From positions 1-64,000 of the forward strand of contig JAIXYP010000005.1 of the NCBI GenBank assembly GCA_027490155.1: a DNA stretch of 64,000 nt, given 5' to 3'. Positions 24,041 to 33,155 of the stretch are shown here, in pieces; within the stretch, counting starts at the first letter, position 1; each line of letters starts with the position of its first letter. The translations under genes were made by a program, and so were the position numbers. The stretch comes from Cytophagaceae bacterium (GTDB taxonomy: Bacteria > Bacteroidota > Bacteroidia > Cytophagales > Flexibacteraceae). The notes below the pieces were generated by a model. The model saw nothing but the letters and a program-made list of their open reading frames with translations, searched no databases and was not told the DNA's origin.

Positions 24041-24772
24041 TTACCAAGGCAATTCAGGCCTTTCCGTCGGGAAATCGATGCGGGTATGTTCCAGATTCAA
24101 GTTCAGTTGCCCTTTAGGATTATTGACAATTAGTGCTTTGTGGTTAGCAAATAGCCCGATAGCGGTGTTGCCAAATTGGTCATACCAAAGGTGGCAATCT
24201 GTTTGGGCTAGTGCATCTGTGGCATTGAGGTAGGCCATTTTTCTGTTTGACTTGAGCAAGGCCAGCTTTAAGACAGGACGCAAAAACTGTTGCCAGACGG
24301 TGTCCTTATCCACCAATTGTTTACTTGGTTTCTGGCCATTAACAGGGCTATTGCCAAGCACTAGGGCTTGCAAGGCTCCTAAGGAAACTGGTGTGCCTAC
24401 CATATTACTGAGATCAGTATACCGATAGGTCTCCTGACCACCTTCTAGTTTGTTGGCTAGTTCTAGTCTATCTGGATAGAACATCAACCTAGCGGCCTCA
24501 ATCCCGAACAGGACAGAAACGGACACCCAGACGGCACTATCCCGGACCATCCGTACAGATGCAGTGCCGCTGAGGTTTTGGCTTGGGTCCTTGTACTTGA
24601 ACTTGACACGAGTGGTGCAGTACAGCGGGTCAAGTCTATTTTCTTTGAAGGCATTGGTTGCCCCGCCAGCATCATTGAGTATGGCAGTAGCTGGCGCCTT
24701 GCGTTTGCAACCCATGCTCAGCACCAAACCAACAAACATGAAACTGACCACAAGCTTTGGCTTAGTCCACAT
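24041..24772 (-). CDS. DUF4292 lipoprotein
   Basis: The ATG at 24772 is chosen because it gives a clean lipoprotein signal (MWTKPKLVVSFMFVGLVLSMGC) and overlaps the end of the TPR gene by 11 bp, which fits translational coupling; an in-frame start at 24835 would add an internal-looking leader. The mature part matches DUF4292, a Bacteroidetes family related in fold to the LolA/LolB lipoprotein-carrier group: the RVKFKYKDPSQNLSGTASVRM strands and the SVLFGIEAARLMFYPDRLELAN segment are characteristic. A role in outer-membrane lipoprotein handling is a structural inference only. Confidence 0.85.
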   Translation of the reverse strand: MWTKPKLVVSFMFVGLVLSMGCKRKAPATAILNDAGGATNAFKENRLDPLYCTTRVKFKYKDPSQNLSGTASVRMVRDSAVWVSVSVLFGIEAARLMFYPDRLELANKLEGGQETYRYTDLSNMVGTPVSLGALQALVLGNSPVNGQKPSKQLVDKDTVWQQFLRPVLKLALLKSNRKMAYLNATDALAQTDCHLWYDQFGNTAIGLFANHKALIVNNPKGQLNLNLEHTRIDFPTERPELPW

Positions 24773-26501
24773 AAGTTTTGGTGCTGATTTTACGATCAAG
24801 ATAGGGGCTTGCCTCACCACCAATGGTTTTGGCACGTTTCCATTGGCTTATGGCTTGCTCCTTTTCGCCTGCTTTCCAGAGGGCATCGCCGTAGTGCTCG
24901 ACTACCACAGCACTAGGGTTTGGTCCCTGAGTGGCCTTTTCGAGCATAATGTAGGCTTCCTTGTAGTCCTTAAGTTGGTAAAGTACCCAACCATAGGTGT
25001 CCTGATAGGTTGGGTTATTGGGCTGGAGTTTCATGAGCCGTTCGCACATTTCGCGGGCTAGGCTTAGCTTGTGTTTGCGTAAGGAAAGGAAGTAGCTATA
25101 GTTATTAAGGACATGGTCGTTGTCAGGGTCCAGCTTCAGGACCTTTTCGTAGGCATCATCACTTTTATCATACTGTTTGAGGCTATGGTATGCGTCACCA
25201 CTAAGGGCATTGGCCTCAATTACCAAGGCATTGTTGCCATTGGCGAGCTTAGCGGCTTGGGTTAGGGCCTCGGTCGCATCCAGATATTGTTTCTGGATTA
25301 AGTGTGCCCTCCCTTTGTATAGCCAAATGATAGGCTGGGTAGGGAATAATTCAGAAGCGGCTGTGCTATGTTTCAGCAGGCTATCGACCTCATTTAGGTC
25401 TGCATCTAGCCTAATGATCTCTTGCCAAACGGCCAAAGTTGCGCCAGGCAACTGAGTGGATTTAATATAGGCCGTCCTGGCAGGTTGCTTCCGATCGGCT
25501 AGGTTGTTAAAGTCGCCTAAAAGGGCAAATGCCTTGGCCTCTAGCGGGTGTGCCATAACAATAGCCTCAGCATATCCAATCCTTTTGTTACTTTCGGCAC
25601 TGTCGCTAGTCCCCAACATATACGGGCGCATCAGTGAAACTTTGTCGTCAATGTTCACATCAGGATTTTTGAGAGCCATTTCCAGCTCCGTATTGGCTTC
25701 AGGATACTTTTTCTCAAACCTGTAGATCTCATACATCAGCAACCGTGCATAGCCGTTATCTGGTGCAATCTGCTGGACTTTTTGGAGCCATAATTTAGCT
25801 TTTTCTGGTTGGTTATTATTGATAAGAAGCTCTGCCTGATAGAGCATGAACTGTGGCTCATCTGGCATTTGTTTGATGAGCTCCTCGCCTTCTTTTATGG
25901 CCGCGCCAAGTTTATTTTCGCTCAGTAAAATTTGCTGTTTTTGGCGTGTGAGCTCCTCATTACGGCCCACCTGCTTCTCCAACTGATTCAGGACATCGAC
26001 GGCATCGTCATATTTTTTTTCGGCTAGGTAAGCTTCAGCTAGTGGATAATAATAGTCTGGTTCGGCAGGGTATCGTTTGATTAGCTTCTTGAGCACCTTT
26101 ATGGCCTCTTTGCGTTTGCCTTGCTTGGCCTGTATGGTAGCTAGAAGTTGATAATAATAGGGATTGTTTTGGTCAATCTCGACCGCTTTGGCAGCCTGGA
26201 CTTCAGCCTCTGGAAGCTTGTTGAGCTTTAGTAATACCTCCGCAAGTTTGTAGCGTGAGGCTGCATTGGTAGGCTCTAGCTCAACTGAGCGCTCAAAGCT
26301 GGTTTGGGCTTTATCTAGCCTATCGATCAGCATAAACTTAACGCCCTCGCCAAATGCATCTTCTGCCCCCATATTATGGATTACCTCCTTTTGGGCCTTG
26401 ACCTCAGACACGGGAAAAGCTACCGCAAAGAGGCAGCAAAGCCCCAACAAGAGCAAAGAAAAACGAGATTGGGGTTTGATAATGTTGATGTGATGATGCA
26501 A
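24762..26501 (-). CDS. Exported tetratricopeptide-repeat protein
   Basis: 579 residues with a signal peptide (FSLLLLGLCCLFAVAFPVSEVKAQ) followed by about a dozen TPR units from residue 45 to the end, e.g. ASRYKLAEVLLKLNKLPEAE, PYYYQLLATIQAKQGKRKEA, HVLNNYSYFLSLRKHKLSLA and YQDTYGWVLYQLKDYKEAYI. The start is a TTG at 26501; no ATG lies between it and the signal peptide. TPR proteins of this type act as periplasmic or outer-membrane scaffolds; the partner is unknown. It overlaps the downstream DUF4292 lipoprotein gene by 11 bp. Confidence 0.9.
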   Translation of the reverse strand: MHHHINIIKPQSRFSLLLLGLCCLFAVAFPVSEVKAQKEVIHNMGAEDAFGEGVKFMLIDRLDKAQTSFERSVELEPTNAASRYKLAEVLLKLNKLPEAEVQAAKAVEIDQNNPYYYQLLATIQAKQGKRKEAIKVLKKLIKRYPAEPDYYYPLAEAYLAEKKYDDAVDVLNQLEKQVGRNEELTRQKQQILLSENKLGAAIKEGEELIKQMPDEPQFMLYQAELLINNNQPEKAKLWLQKVQQIAPDNGYARLLMYEIYRFEKKYPEANTELEMALKNPDVNIDDKVSLMRPYMLGTSDSAESNKRIGYAEAIVMAHPLEAKAFALLGDFNNLADRKQPARTAYIKSTQLPGATLAVWQEIIRLDADLNEVDSLLKHSTAASELFPTQPIIWLYKGRAHLIQKQYLDATEALTQAAKLANGNNALVIEANALSGDAYHSLKQYDKSDDAYEKVLKLDPDNDHVLNNYSYFLSLRKHKLSLAREMCERLMKLQPNNPTYQDTYGWVLYQLKDYKEAYIMLEKATQGPNPSAVVVEHYGDALWKAGEKEQAISQWKRAKTIGGEASPYLDRKISTKTYVD

Positions 26502-26793
26502 AGTATATCGGTAGGCCTATGGCTGATAAAGCCAGTGGAGATCAGAACGTTGACTGAAAGGGCTCAAAACAAGAGCCATGCCAAACAAACACAACTTGCT
26601 GATTGGGCATGGCTCGATATCGACTTGATGATCGGCAATCAGGTTGTCGTCAGTTTTGGGTTAGGCCGTTGGATCCTGAAATCCGACAAAGTGGCCACAA
26701 CACCCTGACACAACAAAGATACCGCAATGATGTCGTTGTCAAAAGTCTGACTTGGATGGACGGCTAATGCTAATGACCGAATACTGCCTGATT

Positions 26794-27795
26794 TTACTTG
26801 ATGACATTGTAGTCACCAACACTTAGGTCAGCAAAACGTCCGTGATAAACAGCGTGATTACCAAGCATACTGTCTGCCACCAAGGCATCTTTGACTTCTG
26901 TTTGTTGCTGGATAATACTGTTTTTGACAACAGAGTTGGTGATTTTGGTCCCCTTGCCAACGGATACGTGTGGGCCAACGACTGAGTCTTTGATCACTGC
27001 TCCTGCGCTGATGTAGACTGGCGGAACAATCACCGAGTTGGTGATGGTAGCACTGCTGTCGATCAGGTCAGTATCCTTGATGAACTCGAGGTAACGTTGG
27101 TTGGTATAAACTGTGCTGGCTTTGTTGCCACAGTCCAGCCACTCGGCTACTTGACCAGGTACGAATACAGTACCTTGGTTTTTCATGTTCTCGAGGGCGT
27201 TGGTCAGTTGGTACTCGCCCTTGTCGGTGATGTTGTTGTCAAGTAGGTACTGCAGCTCGCGCTTGAGGTAGGCTCCGTCCTTGAAGTAATAGATACCGAT
27301 AATGGCGAGGTCAGAAACGAAGGTCTCTGGCTTTTCGACAAACTCGGTGATGTGGTTGTGGGCATCAAGCTTGACAACACCAAACGCCGCAGGATCTTCG
27401 ACCTGTTGTACCCAAATGGTATTTTCTTTGGCATCGGCCAGCGAAAAGTCAGCCTTGAATAAGGTGTCTGCAAAGGCCACTACGACTTGTCCGTCTAGGC
27501 ATTCTTGAGCACAGAGGATGGCATGCGCAGTGCCTAGTGCTTTATCCTGATGGAAGATTCTGCCTTTAGCTCCTTGGCCTTCAGCGATTGAGATCAAGGT
27601 TTTCTCCACCTCGGCGCCAAATTGGCCAATGATGAAGGCAATCTCTTCGACTGGCTGACCGCAAACTTTGACGATGTCTTCTACAAGGCGCTCTACAATA
27701 GGTTTGCCAGCGATTGGGACCAAAGGTTTTGGAACGGTGAGGGTATGTGGGCGCATACGTTTGCCCATTCCAGCCATCGGGATGATGATCTTCAT
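26794..27795 (-). CDS. Sugar-phosphate nucleotidyltransferase with left-handed beta-helix tail
   Basis: 333 residues. The nucleotidyltransferase domain (1-235) has the signature IPMAGMGKRMRPHT, VPKPLVPIAGKPI (nucleotide and Mg binding), FADTLFK, EFVEKP and a WLDCGN motif typical of glucose-1-phosphate thymidylyltransferase-like enzymes. The C-terminal 80 residues (ITNSVIVPPVYISAGAVIKDSVVGPHVSVGKGTKI) form hexapeptide-repeat coils of a left-handed beta-helix. It makes an NDP-sugar for cell-surface glycan synthesis; which nucleotide and sugar is not clear from sequence alone. It lies between dut and the TPR gene, all leftward. Confidence 0.9.
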   Translation of the reverse strand: MKIIIPMAGMGKRMRPHTLTVPKPLVPIAGKPIVERLVEDIVKVCGQPVEEIAFIIGQFGAEVEKTLISIAEGQGAKGRIFHQDKALGTAHAILCAQECLDGQVVVAFADTLFKADFSLADAKENTIWVQQVEDPAAFGVVKLDAHNHITEFVEKPETFVSDLAIIGIYYFKDGAYLKRELQYLLDNNITDKGEYQLTNALENMKNQGTVFVPGQVAEWLDCGNKASTVYTNQRYLEFIKDTDLIDSSATITNSVIVPPVYISAGAVIKDSVVGPHVSVGKGTKITNSVVKNSIIQQQTEVKDALVADSMLGNHAVYHGRFADLSVGDYNVIK

Positions 27796-28055
27796 AAAAT
27801 CAATAGGTGAGTGTTGTTAGGTAAATTCGGTTAAAAGGAGAGCGTTAACAACGTAGCAAAGCAACTGCTTCAATGCGGTTCTGTGTGTTGCTGGTCGTTC
27901 TGCAATATAAGGTTTTATCCTAATTAGGGACAATTAAGCATGGTTTTTTCTGACAGTCTTTTCTGGCAAGACATTCCCAACTAGGCATACTCAAAGTTAT
28001 GGCCTGATGCCCAATGTAGGTCATAGGCTAATATTGCCATGGTGTGATCCTGGGA

Positions 28056-28493
28056 TTACTTTCCTGTGCTGCCATAACCTCCGGCCCCTCGTTCGGTATC
28101 GTCTAGCTCCTCCACTTCTGCCCACTGGGCAGTTGCATGCTGAGCGATTACAAGTTGGGCAATGCGCTCCCCATCCTGCACGACGAAGTCTTGATCACTG
28201 TGGTTGATCAGCAGGACCTTGACTTCGCCCCGATAGTCCGCATCAATCGTACCAGGGCTATTGAGCACTGTTATGCCATACTTGAGGGCCAAGCCAGACC
28301 TAGGACGCACTTGTCCTTCGAATCCGTTCGGAATCGCCATCAGCAAACCTGTCGGGATCAGAAGCCGTTGCCCAGGCTCTATGGTAACCGCCTCTTCCAG
28401 AAAGGCGCGAAGATCCATCCCGGCACTTTGCAACGTTTGATAGTGAGGCAGCGGGTGGCGGCTTTTGTTGATGATCTGAATTGGAACGGACAT
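28056..28493 (-). CDS. dut: dUTP diphosphatase
   Basis: 145-residue trimeric dUTPase, hydrolysing dUTP to dUMP and PPi. All five family motifs are present in order: AGMDLRA, RPRSGLA, the catalytic [16 protein letters not shown] and the C-terminal Gly-rich [10 protein letters not shown] arm. The start [10 protein letters not shown] is natural. Its neighbours are the PepP-like peptidase upstream and the nucleotidyltransferase downstream; a 260-bp gap separates it from the latter, so they may not share a transcript. Confidence 0.96.
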   Translation of the reverse strand: MSVPIQIINKSRHPLPHYQTLQSAGMDLRAFLEEAVTIEPGQRLLIPTGLLMAIPNGFEGQVRPRSGLALKYGITVLNSPGTIDADYRGEVKVLLINHSDQDFVVQDGERIAQLVIAQHATAQWAEVEELDDTERGAGGYGSTGK

Positions 28494-28596
28494 CCTGAGT
28501 GGCCTATGGTTTCGGGTAAGATAGTATTTGATTGACTGTATTTGAGATCGACCTCAGCCATCGTAATGGCTGTAGGAAAAATGGATACGAATCAGC

Positions 28597-29892
28597 CTAG
28601 GTCTGCTGTGCCATCAATGCTTCGATTTCATCCACCTCGATCGGGATACCAGCCATTAGGTCGATAGGGGCACCGTTGGTGATTACGAAGTTGTTCTCGA
28701 TCCGGATACCGATACCTTCTTCAGGGATGTAGATGCCAGGCTCGACGGTGAAGACCATACCCGGTACAAATGTGGTGTACCGATGGCCAACATCATGAAC
28801 ATCTAGCCCAATATGGTGACTCGTACCGTGCGGATAGTAGCGTTTGTAGAGCGGCTTTGCTGGGTCCTGCCGTTTGAGATCATCAGCCATCAAGAGTCCA
28901 AGTCCAACAAGCTCCTGCTCCATCATTTTGCCGACGACAAACTCATAGTCAGGCAGGCTATTGCCTACTCTGAGCATTTGTGCGGCGGCACGATAGATCC
29001 TCAGAACTGCCTCATAAATTTCTCGTTGACGGATGCTGAACTTGCCATTGACTGGTATGCAACGGGTGAGATCACTATAATAGTTGCCGTACTCGGCAGC
29101 ACAGTCTAGAAGAAGCAGATCCCCATCATTGCAGACCCTGTAGTTGTCAGTATAGTGTAGGATACAGGCATTGGCACCTGATGCCACAATAGGGGTATAG
29201 GCAAACCCTCGTGACCCTCGCCTGACGTACTCATGGAGCATTTCAGCCTCTACTTCGTACTCCATCACCCCTGGCTTGACAAACCCAAGCAACCGGCGGA
29301 AACCTGCCTCAGTGATGTCGCAGGCTTGTTTGATGGCACCAACCTCGTGGCTGTCCTTACTGATCCTGATTTGGTGCATCAGGGGAGCAAGTCGCAAATA
29401 GGTATGGACTGGATACTTCGCTTTGCAGAGGTGTGCAAACCGCATTTCACGGGTTTCGACCTCCACTACGGCGCGGCTATGCTCATTGGTGTTGAGATAG
29501 ACTGCTTGGGCCTCGCCCATAACACCATGCCATACACGGTCAAACTCGTGTGTCCAATACACGGTCTTGATGCCTGATCGCTCGATGGCTTGTTCCTTAG
29601 TTAGTTTGTAGCCTTCCCAAACTTTGATATGGTCATTGGTTTCGCGGACGAAGAGGATCTCACGGTGCTTGCCTTCATAACTATCAGGGAACAAGATCAG
29701 GATGGTTTCCTCTTGGTCGATGCCTGTTAGGTAAAACAGGTCAGCATTTTGGTACAGTGGTAAAGTGCCATCTGCATGTGTAGGCAGGATGTCGTTTGAC
29801 TGGACAATTACGGCGCCACCAGGCACTAAGTGCTTAGCTAGTTTGCGTCGGTTGTTGTGATAATGTGCTGCTGGAAGGGTGCGGTACCGCAT
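28597..29892 (-). CDS. pepP: Xaa-Pro aminopeptidase (M24B family)
   Basis: 431-residue dinuclear-metal peptidase that removes N-terminal residues preceding proline. N-terminal domain (about 1-165) with creatinase-like fold, then the pita-bread catalytic domain. Metal ligands are visible: the two Asp of LLLDCAAEYGNYYSDLTR, the His of HGTSHHIGLDVHD, the Glu of FTVEPGIYIP and the Glu of GIRIENNF. It begins MRYRTLPAAHYHNNRRKLA, the normal start for Bacteroidetes PepP. Cytoplasmic, with no signal peptide. It lies about 100 bp upstream of dut on the same strand. Confidence 0.93.
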   Translation of the reverse strand: MRYRTLPAAHYHNNRRKLAKHLVPGGAVIVQSNDILPTHADGTLPLYQNADLFYLTGIDQEETILILFPDSYEGKHREILFVRETNDHIKVWEGYKLTKEQAIERSGIKTVYWTHEFDRVWHGVMGEAQAVYLNTNEHSRAVVEVETREMRFAHLCKAKYPVHTYLRLAPLMHQIRISKDSHEVGAIKQACDITEAGFRRLLGFVKPGVMEYEVEAEMLHEYVRRGSRGFAYTPIVASGANACILHYTDNYRVCNDGDLLLLDCAAEYGNYYSDLTRCIPVNGKFSIRQREIYEAVLRIYRAAAQMLRVGNSLPDYEFVVGKMMEQELVGLGLLMADDLKRQDPAKPLYKRYYPHGTSHHIGLDVHDVGHRYTTFVPGMVFTVEPGIYIPEEGIGIRIENNFVITNGAPIDLMAGIPIEVDEIEALMAQQT

Positions 29893-29954
29893 AAGTGGTG
29901 ATCAGGTAGCTTTTGATAGGCCAAAGATGTAGTGTTACCTAAGTCAGCAATCTG

Positions 29955-29988
29955 CAAAAAAAGCAATTAGCAAGACCAGTCGCTAATC
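29955..29988 (-). terminator. Terminator of the T9SS type B gene
   Basis: Leftward ATTAGC pairs with GCTAAT (29966-29971 / 29982-29987), followed by TGC and a run of seven T. It lies about 50 bp beyond the stop at 30040. Confidence 0.6.
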
Positions 29989-30039
29989 TAAATCCCGAAA
30001 AAAAATCTGTTAAGGAGGTCCTTTGACGTTCAGGCTAAA

Positions 30040-32925
30040 CTAGTTCATGACTTCAATCCATCCTTTATAGATTTCAGCAGGGGCGTTCGCATCAAGACGT
30101 TTGAACCGAACGACCAGTCTATAAAAATAGACCCCGGCAGGGACAGGTGTACCTCCTTCTAACCGGTTGGTCCCTGGCCAGTTTACCTCTGGGTCATTGG
30201 TCGAGAAAACTTCGACACCATAGCGATTATATACCTTGGCATCGAGGTCTGCCACAAATTCAGGAATGCTACATTTAGGCCGGAATAGGTCATTGAGCCC
30301 GTCCTTGACCCCTGGCGTGATTACGTTTGGAAGTTCGAAGAAGGGGCAATTGTCCGTACAAAAAGTAGCTGATGGGTTGCTTTCGATTCCAAAACGGGTA
30401 GTTGAGGTGAGGTAATAACAACCCGCCATGGACCCAGCATTGTTATGTACAAATTGAAGCTGTCCTGGGTCTAGGGTCGCAATTTTGCTGAATCGGCCAC
30501 TGCTGTTGGGGTTGAAGTAAACATTATAGGCTGCCAGACCCGAGTCGCAAGGATTAGTGAGGCTATCAAATGTCCAGGTCAGGACGTTGAGGCGTTTACT
30601 TGGATCTGTGAGGGCCTCGCAAGTTGTGCAACCTTGCACGATTAGGTTAGGCAATCCACGTGGGTTACAAATGCCAGTGGTGTCGCCAGGAGGAGGTGGA
30701 GGTGTTGTGTCAATTGGCGTGGCAGGTGCCAATTGGCTTAAATTGACCAAGTTGACAGGCAATGGTGGTGTACTATAGGACCCACGTGTTATGACATAGT
30801 AGTTGTAAGTGCGTCCATTTACTAATGGTATACTCTGATAGGTTCCACGATCGGTATAAGTGCCTTGTGTACCGCTCAGGATAACTGAGTCAATCGGTAG
30901 GTAGGTGTCATTAACTTCCCTGAAAATGAGGTGGTGGAAGGCTTGGGCCTGTCCATTTAGATCCAATGGGGCACTGCCTCGATTTTGCCAAGGGGTCGTT
31001 GCATTCCAGACAAGTTGCACCTGTTTTGGGCCTCCTACTCCAGTCAAGAATGGGGTGGATGCAGCACCTGCGTCAATCGATCTACGTACCAGCCCTGTTG
31101 TAGTTTGGGCAAAGTAGTCCAGCTTGAGCCGGTAGTTAACTTGTTGATCCTTTGTGTTAACCAAACTGTCAATAAAAGTAGTGTCTTGGAGCCAGTTTTG
31201 GGTCTGATATACGGTCACGAAAGTCCCATTGGTGTTGGCAGAAGATCGCTCAAGCTGATAGCCATAAGGTGGTTTGTAGGTCAAGGTATCAGGTTCTAAC
31301 GGTTTGGTCCAGACCAAACTAACCATGCCCTTTGTGGCATCTGTCCTCAAAACACTCGCACGAAGGATGTTTGGTTTGGTAAGTTTCATCCGAACCTTAA
31401 CTTGATCGGATGGGTAACTGAGGCCACCTTTAGGCGCAGGGTAGCGCGCTACCAGCCGGTAAGAATAAAATACACCTTGCCTCAAACCAGCCCCTCGGTT
31501 GTCATCAAAATATTGAGTTTGGGCGGCAGGCACAGCTGCAATCCGGGTATAACCAGAGCTGATCGGCATCCCGGGGGTGCAACCTGTAGTGTCCGTAGCG
31601 GTGGAGTCGATCTTGCGGTAGATGATAATGCTATCTGCCTGGCTACATTGGCGTAAGCTGTAGTTGTCCCAATTCAGGGTAACGGCATCAGACTGGGCAA
31701 AGGCTTTAAGACCAGTCGGACGAGGTCCGTAGATCGTGATCAACCATGGTTTGATGTCAACCAGTTTTGGGGTAAAGGACGAGTTCTCGGAGGCCTTAAA
31801 GGTGATTAGGTATGGCTCAGCCCGTACATCGTTACAGTTAGTCTGCCAGCTGAATTGACTGTTGCTTTGCTGTGGAATCTGTAGCAATCGGGTGAGGGTA
31901 GCAGGGATACTAGGTGGGCCGCTGACAGAAATTGGCCCACCAGTAGCAGAAATTTCGAGGGTTGTAACAACGTCATCATCGGTGGCTGAAATCAAACCAT
32001 TAATGACTGAGCCTGCTACCCGACAAACGGCAGCCGGTACCTTAAGCCTAGGGGCTGTATTGCGAGAGTCTTTAATTAAGATTTGCATATCTCGGACTAC
32101 ATATCCCAGTTGTACCATGCGGCCAAATCGGTTCCGGCGCCACTCAATTACCTTAAAGGCTATGTTATACTCGCCTACGGTATTCCTCGGTACATCCCAA
32201 GTTAGTTGGCCTGTGCGTGCGTTAATTGTAAGTCTGGCGGGTCCAGTTTGTGCACTGTCTTGGCCACCTGCCGCAACTTCGGGGTATTGCCAACCACCTA
32301 CCTGTACACTTCCTGTACCTGCCACAAACTGACGTGAGGGGGTCAATTCAAATGATAACGAGTCGCCATCAGGGTCATAAGCAGATGGGTTATGACGATA
32401 TACTTGGCCTATTACCCCTTGGTCAATAGGTGGATTAAGTAGTAGGGGAGTACTGTTAGCCCCTAACAATGGGTCAATCAGGATCCGAGTTTCGACGTAG
32501 AAATTAGTGCTGCCACTATTGCCCATATTGATGACCGCAAAGTTGCGGTTGAGCTCATAGTAATACGCTGTATATGCTCCAGGGGCAGGATAGGTGTGCT
32601 CTGCAATGTATTGGTTAATGTTGGTTTCGGTCCCTGGGATTGCCACTGCAGCTCCGTTACGCTGTACTGTGGTAGATGCGCCATCTCCAAAACTAATTGT
32701 AGCCGACTGGTTGACTACATTACTGGTGTTATCCGTATATACTGTTAGCGTGAAGCGAAAGCGGAGCGACGATGCGCCTCCAAGCCGTGTTGCTGTCATT
32801 TCACCTGCTCTGATGTGGCTCGCATTTGTACTAACGCAGAACCCCAGACCCAAAACTAGGAGCAAGGTCAGCCGTAGAAGGGCTGGCCAGCAGCAAGCTA
32901 TGGTTCTGTTGGTTTTTCGTGGCAT
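30040..32925 (-). CDS. Large secreted protein with fibronectin/PKD-like modules and T9SS type B (gliding-associated) C-terminal domain
   Basis: 961 residues. The signal peptide (LLRLTLLLVLGLGFCVSTNA) is followed by SHIRAGEMTA, an opening common to a Bacteroidetes family of gliding-associated proteins. Beta-sandwich modules follow: a PKD-like domain in the first 150 residues (AEHTYPAPGAYTAYYYEL), cadherin-like segments, then three or more fibronectin-III-like modules (about 400-800, e.g. FAQSDAVTLNWDNYS, GGPKQVQLVWNATTP). A Pro-rich linker (IDTTPPPPPGDTT) precedes a final module. The last ~90 residues (LPNVITPGVKDGLNDLF, VYNRYGVEVF, PAGVYFYRLVV, YKGWIEVMN) are the T9SS type B/CHU_C domain. Surface-exposed adhesin or structural role is inferred. 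Confidence 0.9.
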   Translation of the reverse strand: MPRKTNRTIACCWPALLRLTLLLVLGLGFCVSTNASHIRAGEMTATRLGGASSLRFRFTLTVYTDNTSNVVNQSATISFGDGASTTVQRNGAAVAIPGTETNINQYIAEHTYPAPGAYTAYYYELNRNFAVINMGNSGSTNFYVETRILIDPLLGANSTPLLLNPPIDQGVIGQVYRHNPSAYDPDGDSLSFELTPSRQFVAGTGSVQVGGWQYPEVAAGGQDSAQTGPARLTINARTGQLTWDVPRNTVGEYNIAFKVIEWRRNRFGRMVQLGYVVRDMQILIKDSRNTAPRLKVPAAVCRVAGSVINGLISATDDDVVTTLEISATGGPISVSGPPSIPATLTRLLQIPQQSNSQFSWQTNCNDVRAEPYLITFKASENSSFTPKLVDIKPWLITIYGPRPTGLKAFAQSDAVTLNWDNYSLRQCSQADSIIIYRKIDSTATDTTGCTPGMPISSGYTRIAAVPAAQTQYFDDNRGAGLRQGVFYSYRLVARYPAPKGGLSYPSDQVKVRMKLTKPNILRASVLRTDATKGMVSLVWTKPLEPDTLTYKPPYGYQLERSSANTNGTFVTVYQTQNWLQDTTFIDSLVNTKDQQVNYRLKLDYFAQTTTGLVRRSIDAGAASTPFLTGVGGPKQVQLVWNATTPWQNRGSAPLDLNGQAQAFHHLIFREVNDTYLPIDSVILSGTQGTYTDRGTYQSIPLVNGRTYNYYVITRGSYSTPPLPVNLVNLSQLAPATPIDTTPPPPPGDTTGICNPRGLPNLIVQGCTTCEALTDPSKRLNVLTWTFDSLTNPCDSGLAAYNVYFNPNSSGRFSKIATLDPGQLQFVHNNAGSMAGCYYLTSTTRFGIESNPSATFCTDNCPFFELPNVITPGVKDGLNDLFRPKCSIPEFVADLDAKVYNRYGVEVFSTNDPEVNWPGTNRLEGGTPVPAGVYFYRLVVRFKRLDANAPAEIYKGWIEVMN

Positions 32926-33089
32926 GAAGCTGATTTGTCAATTGGTACCCTAAATTACTAAACTAAACCTTTGCAGTCGCTGTTTCTCAGTATATCTAAT
33001 GCTATAACGACGTTAAGTCAGGATTATTTAGATTGTCGCTAAATAAGGTTAGCAAGCTGATCTGGTTTGTTTGCTGCGGCTTTCGCCTC

Positions 33090-33097
33090 TAATTTTG
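33090..33097 (+). promoter_or_regulatory. -7 promoter element for sdhCAB
   Basis: TAATTTTG matches TAnnTTTG, with TTG at 33067-33069 about 20 bp upstream as a possible -33. The predicted leader is about 50 nt. Confidence 0.55.
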
Positions 33098-33155
33098 GCC
33101 TTGCTAGTTACTGCATTTTCGTTAACTACTAACACACCCAGACGCCCACACCATA

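Noticed and set aside
26376-26708. A 110-codon rightward frame across the start of the TPR gene
   Set aside because: Mostly antisense to the TPR signal-peptide region, with no domain; the rest falls in its upstream region.
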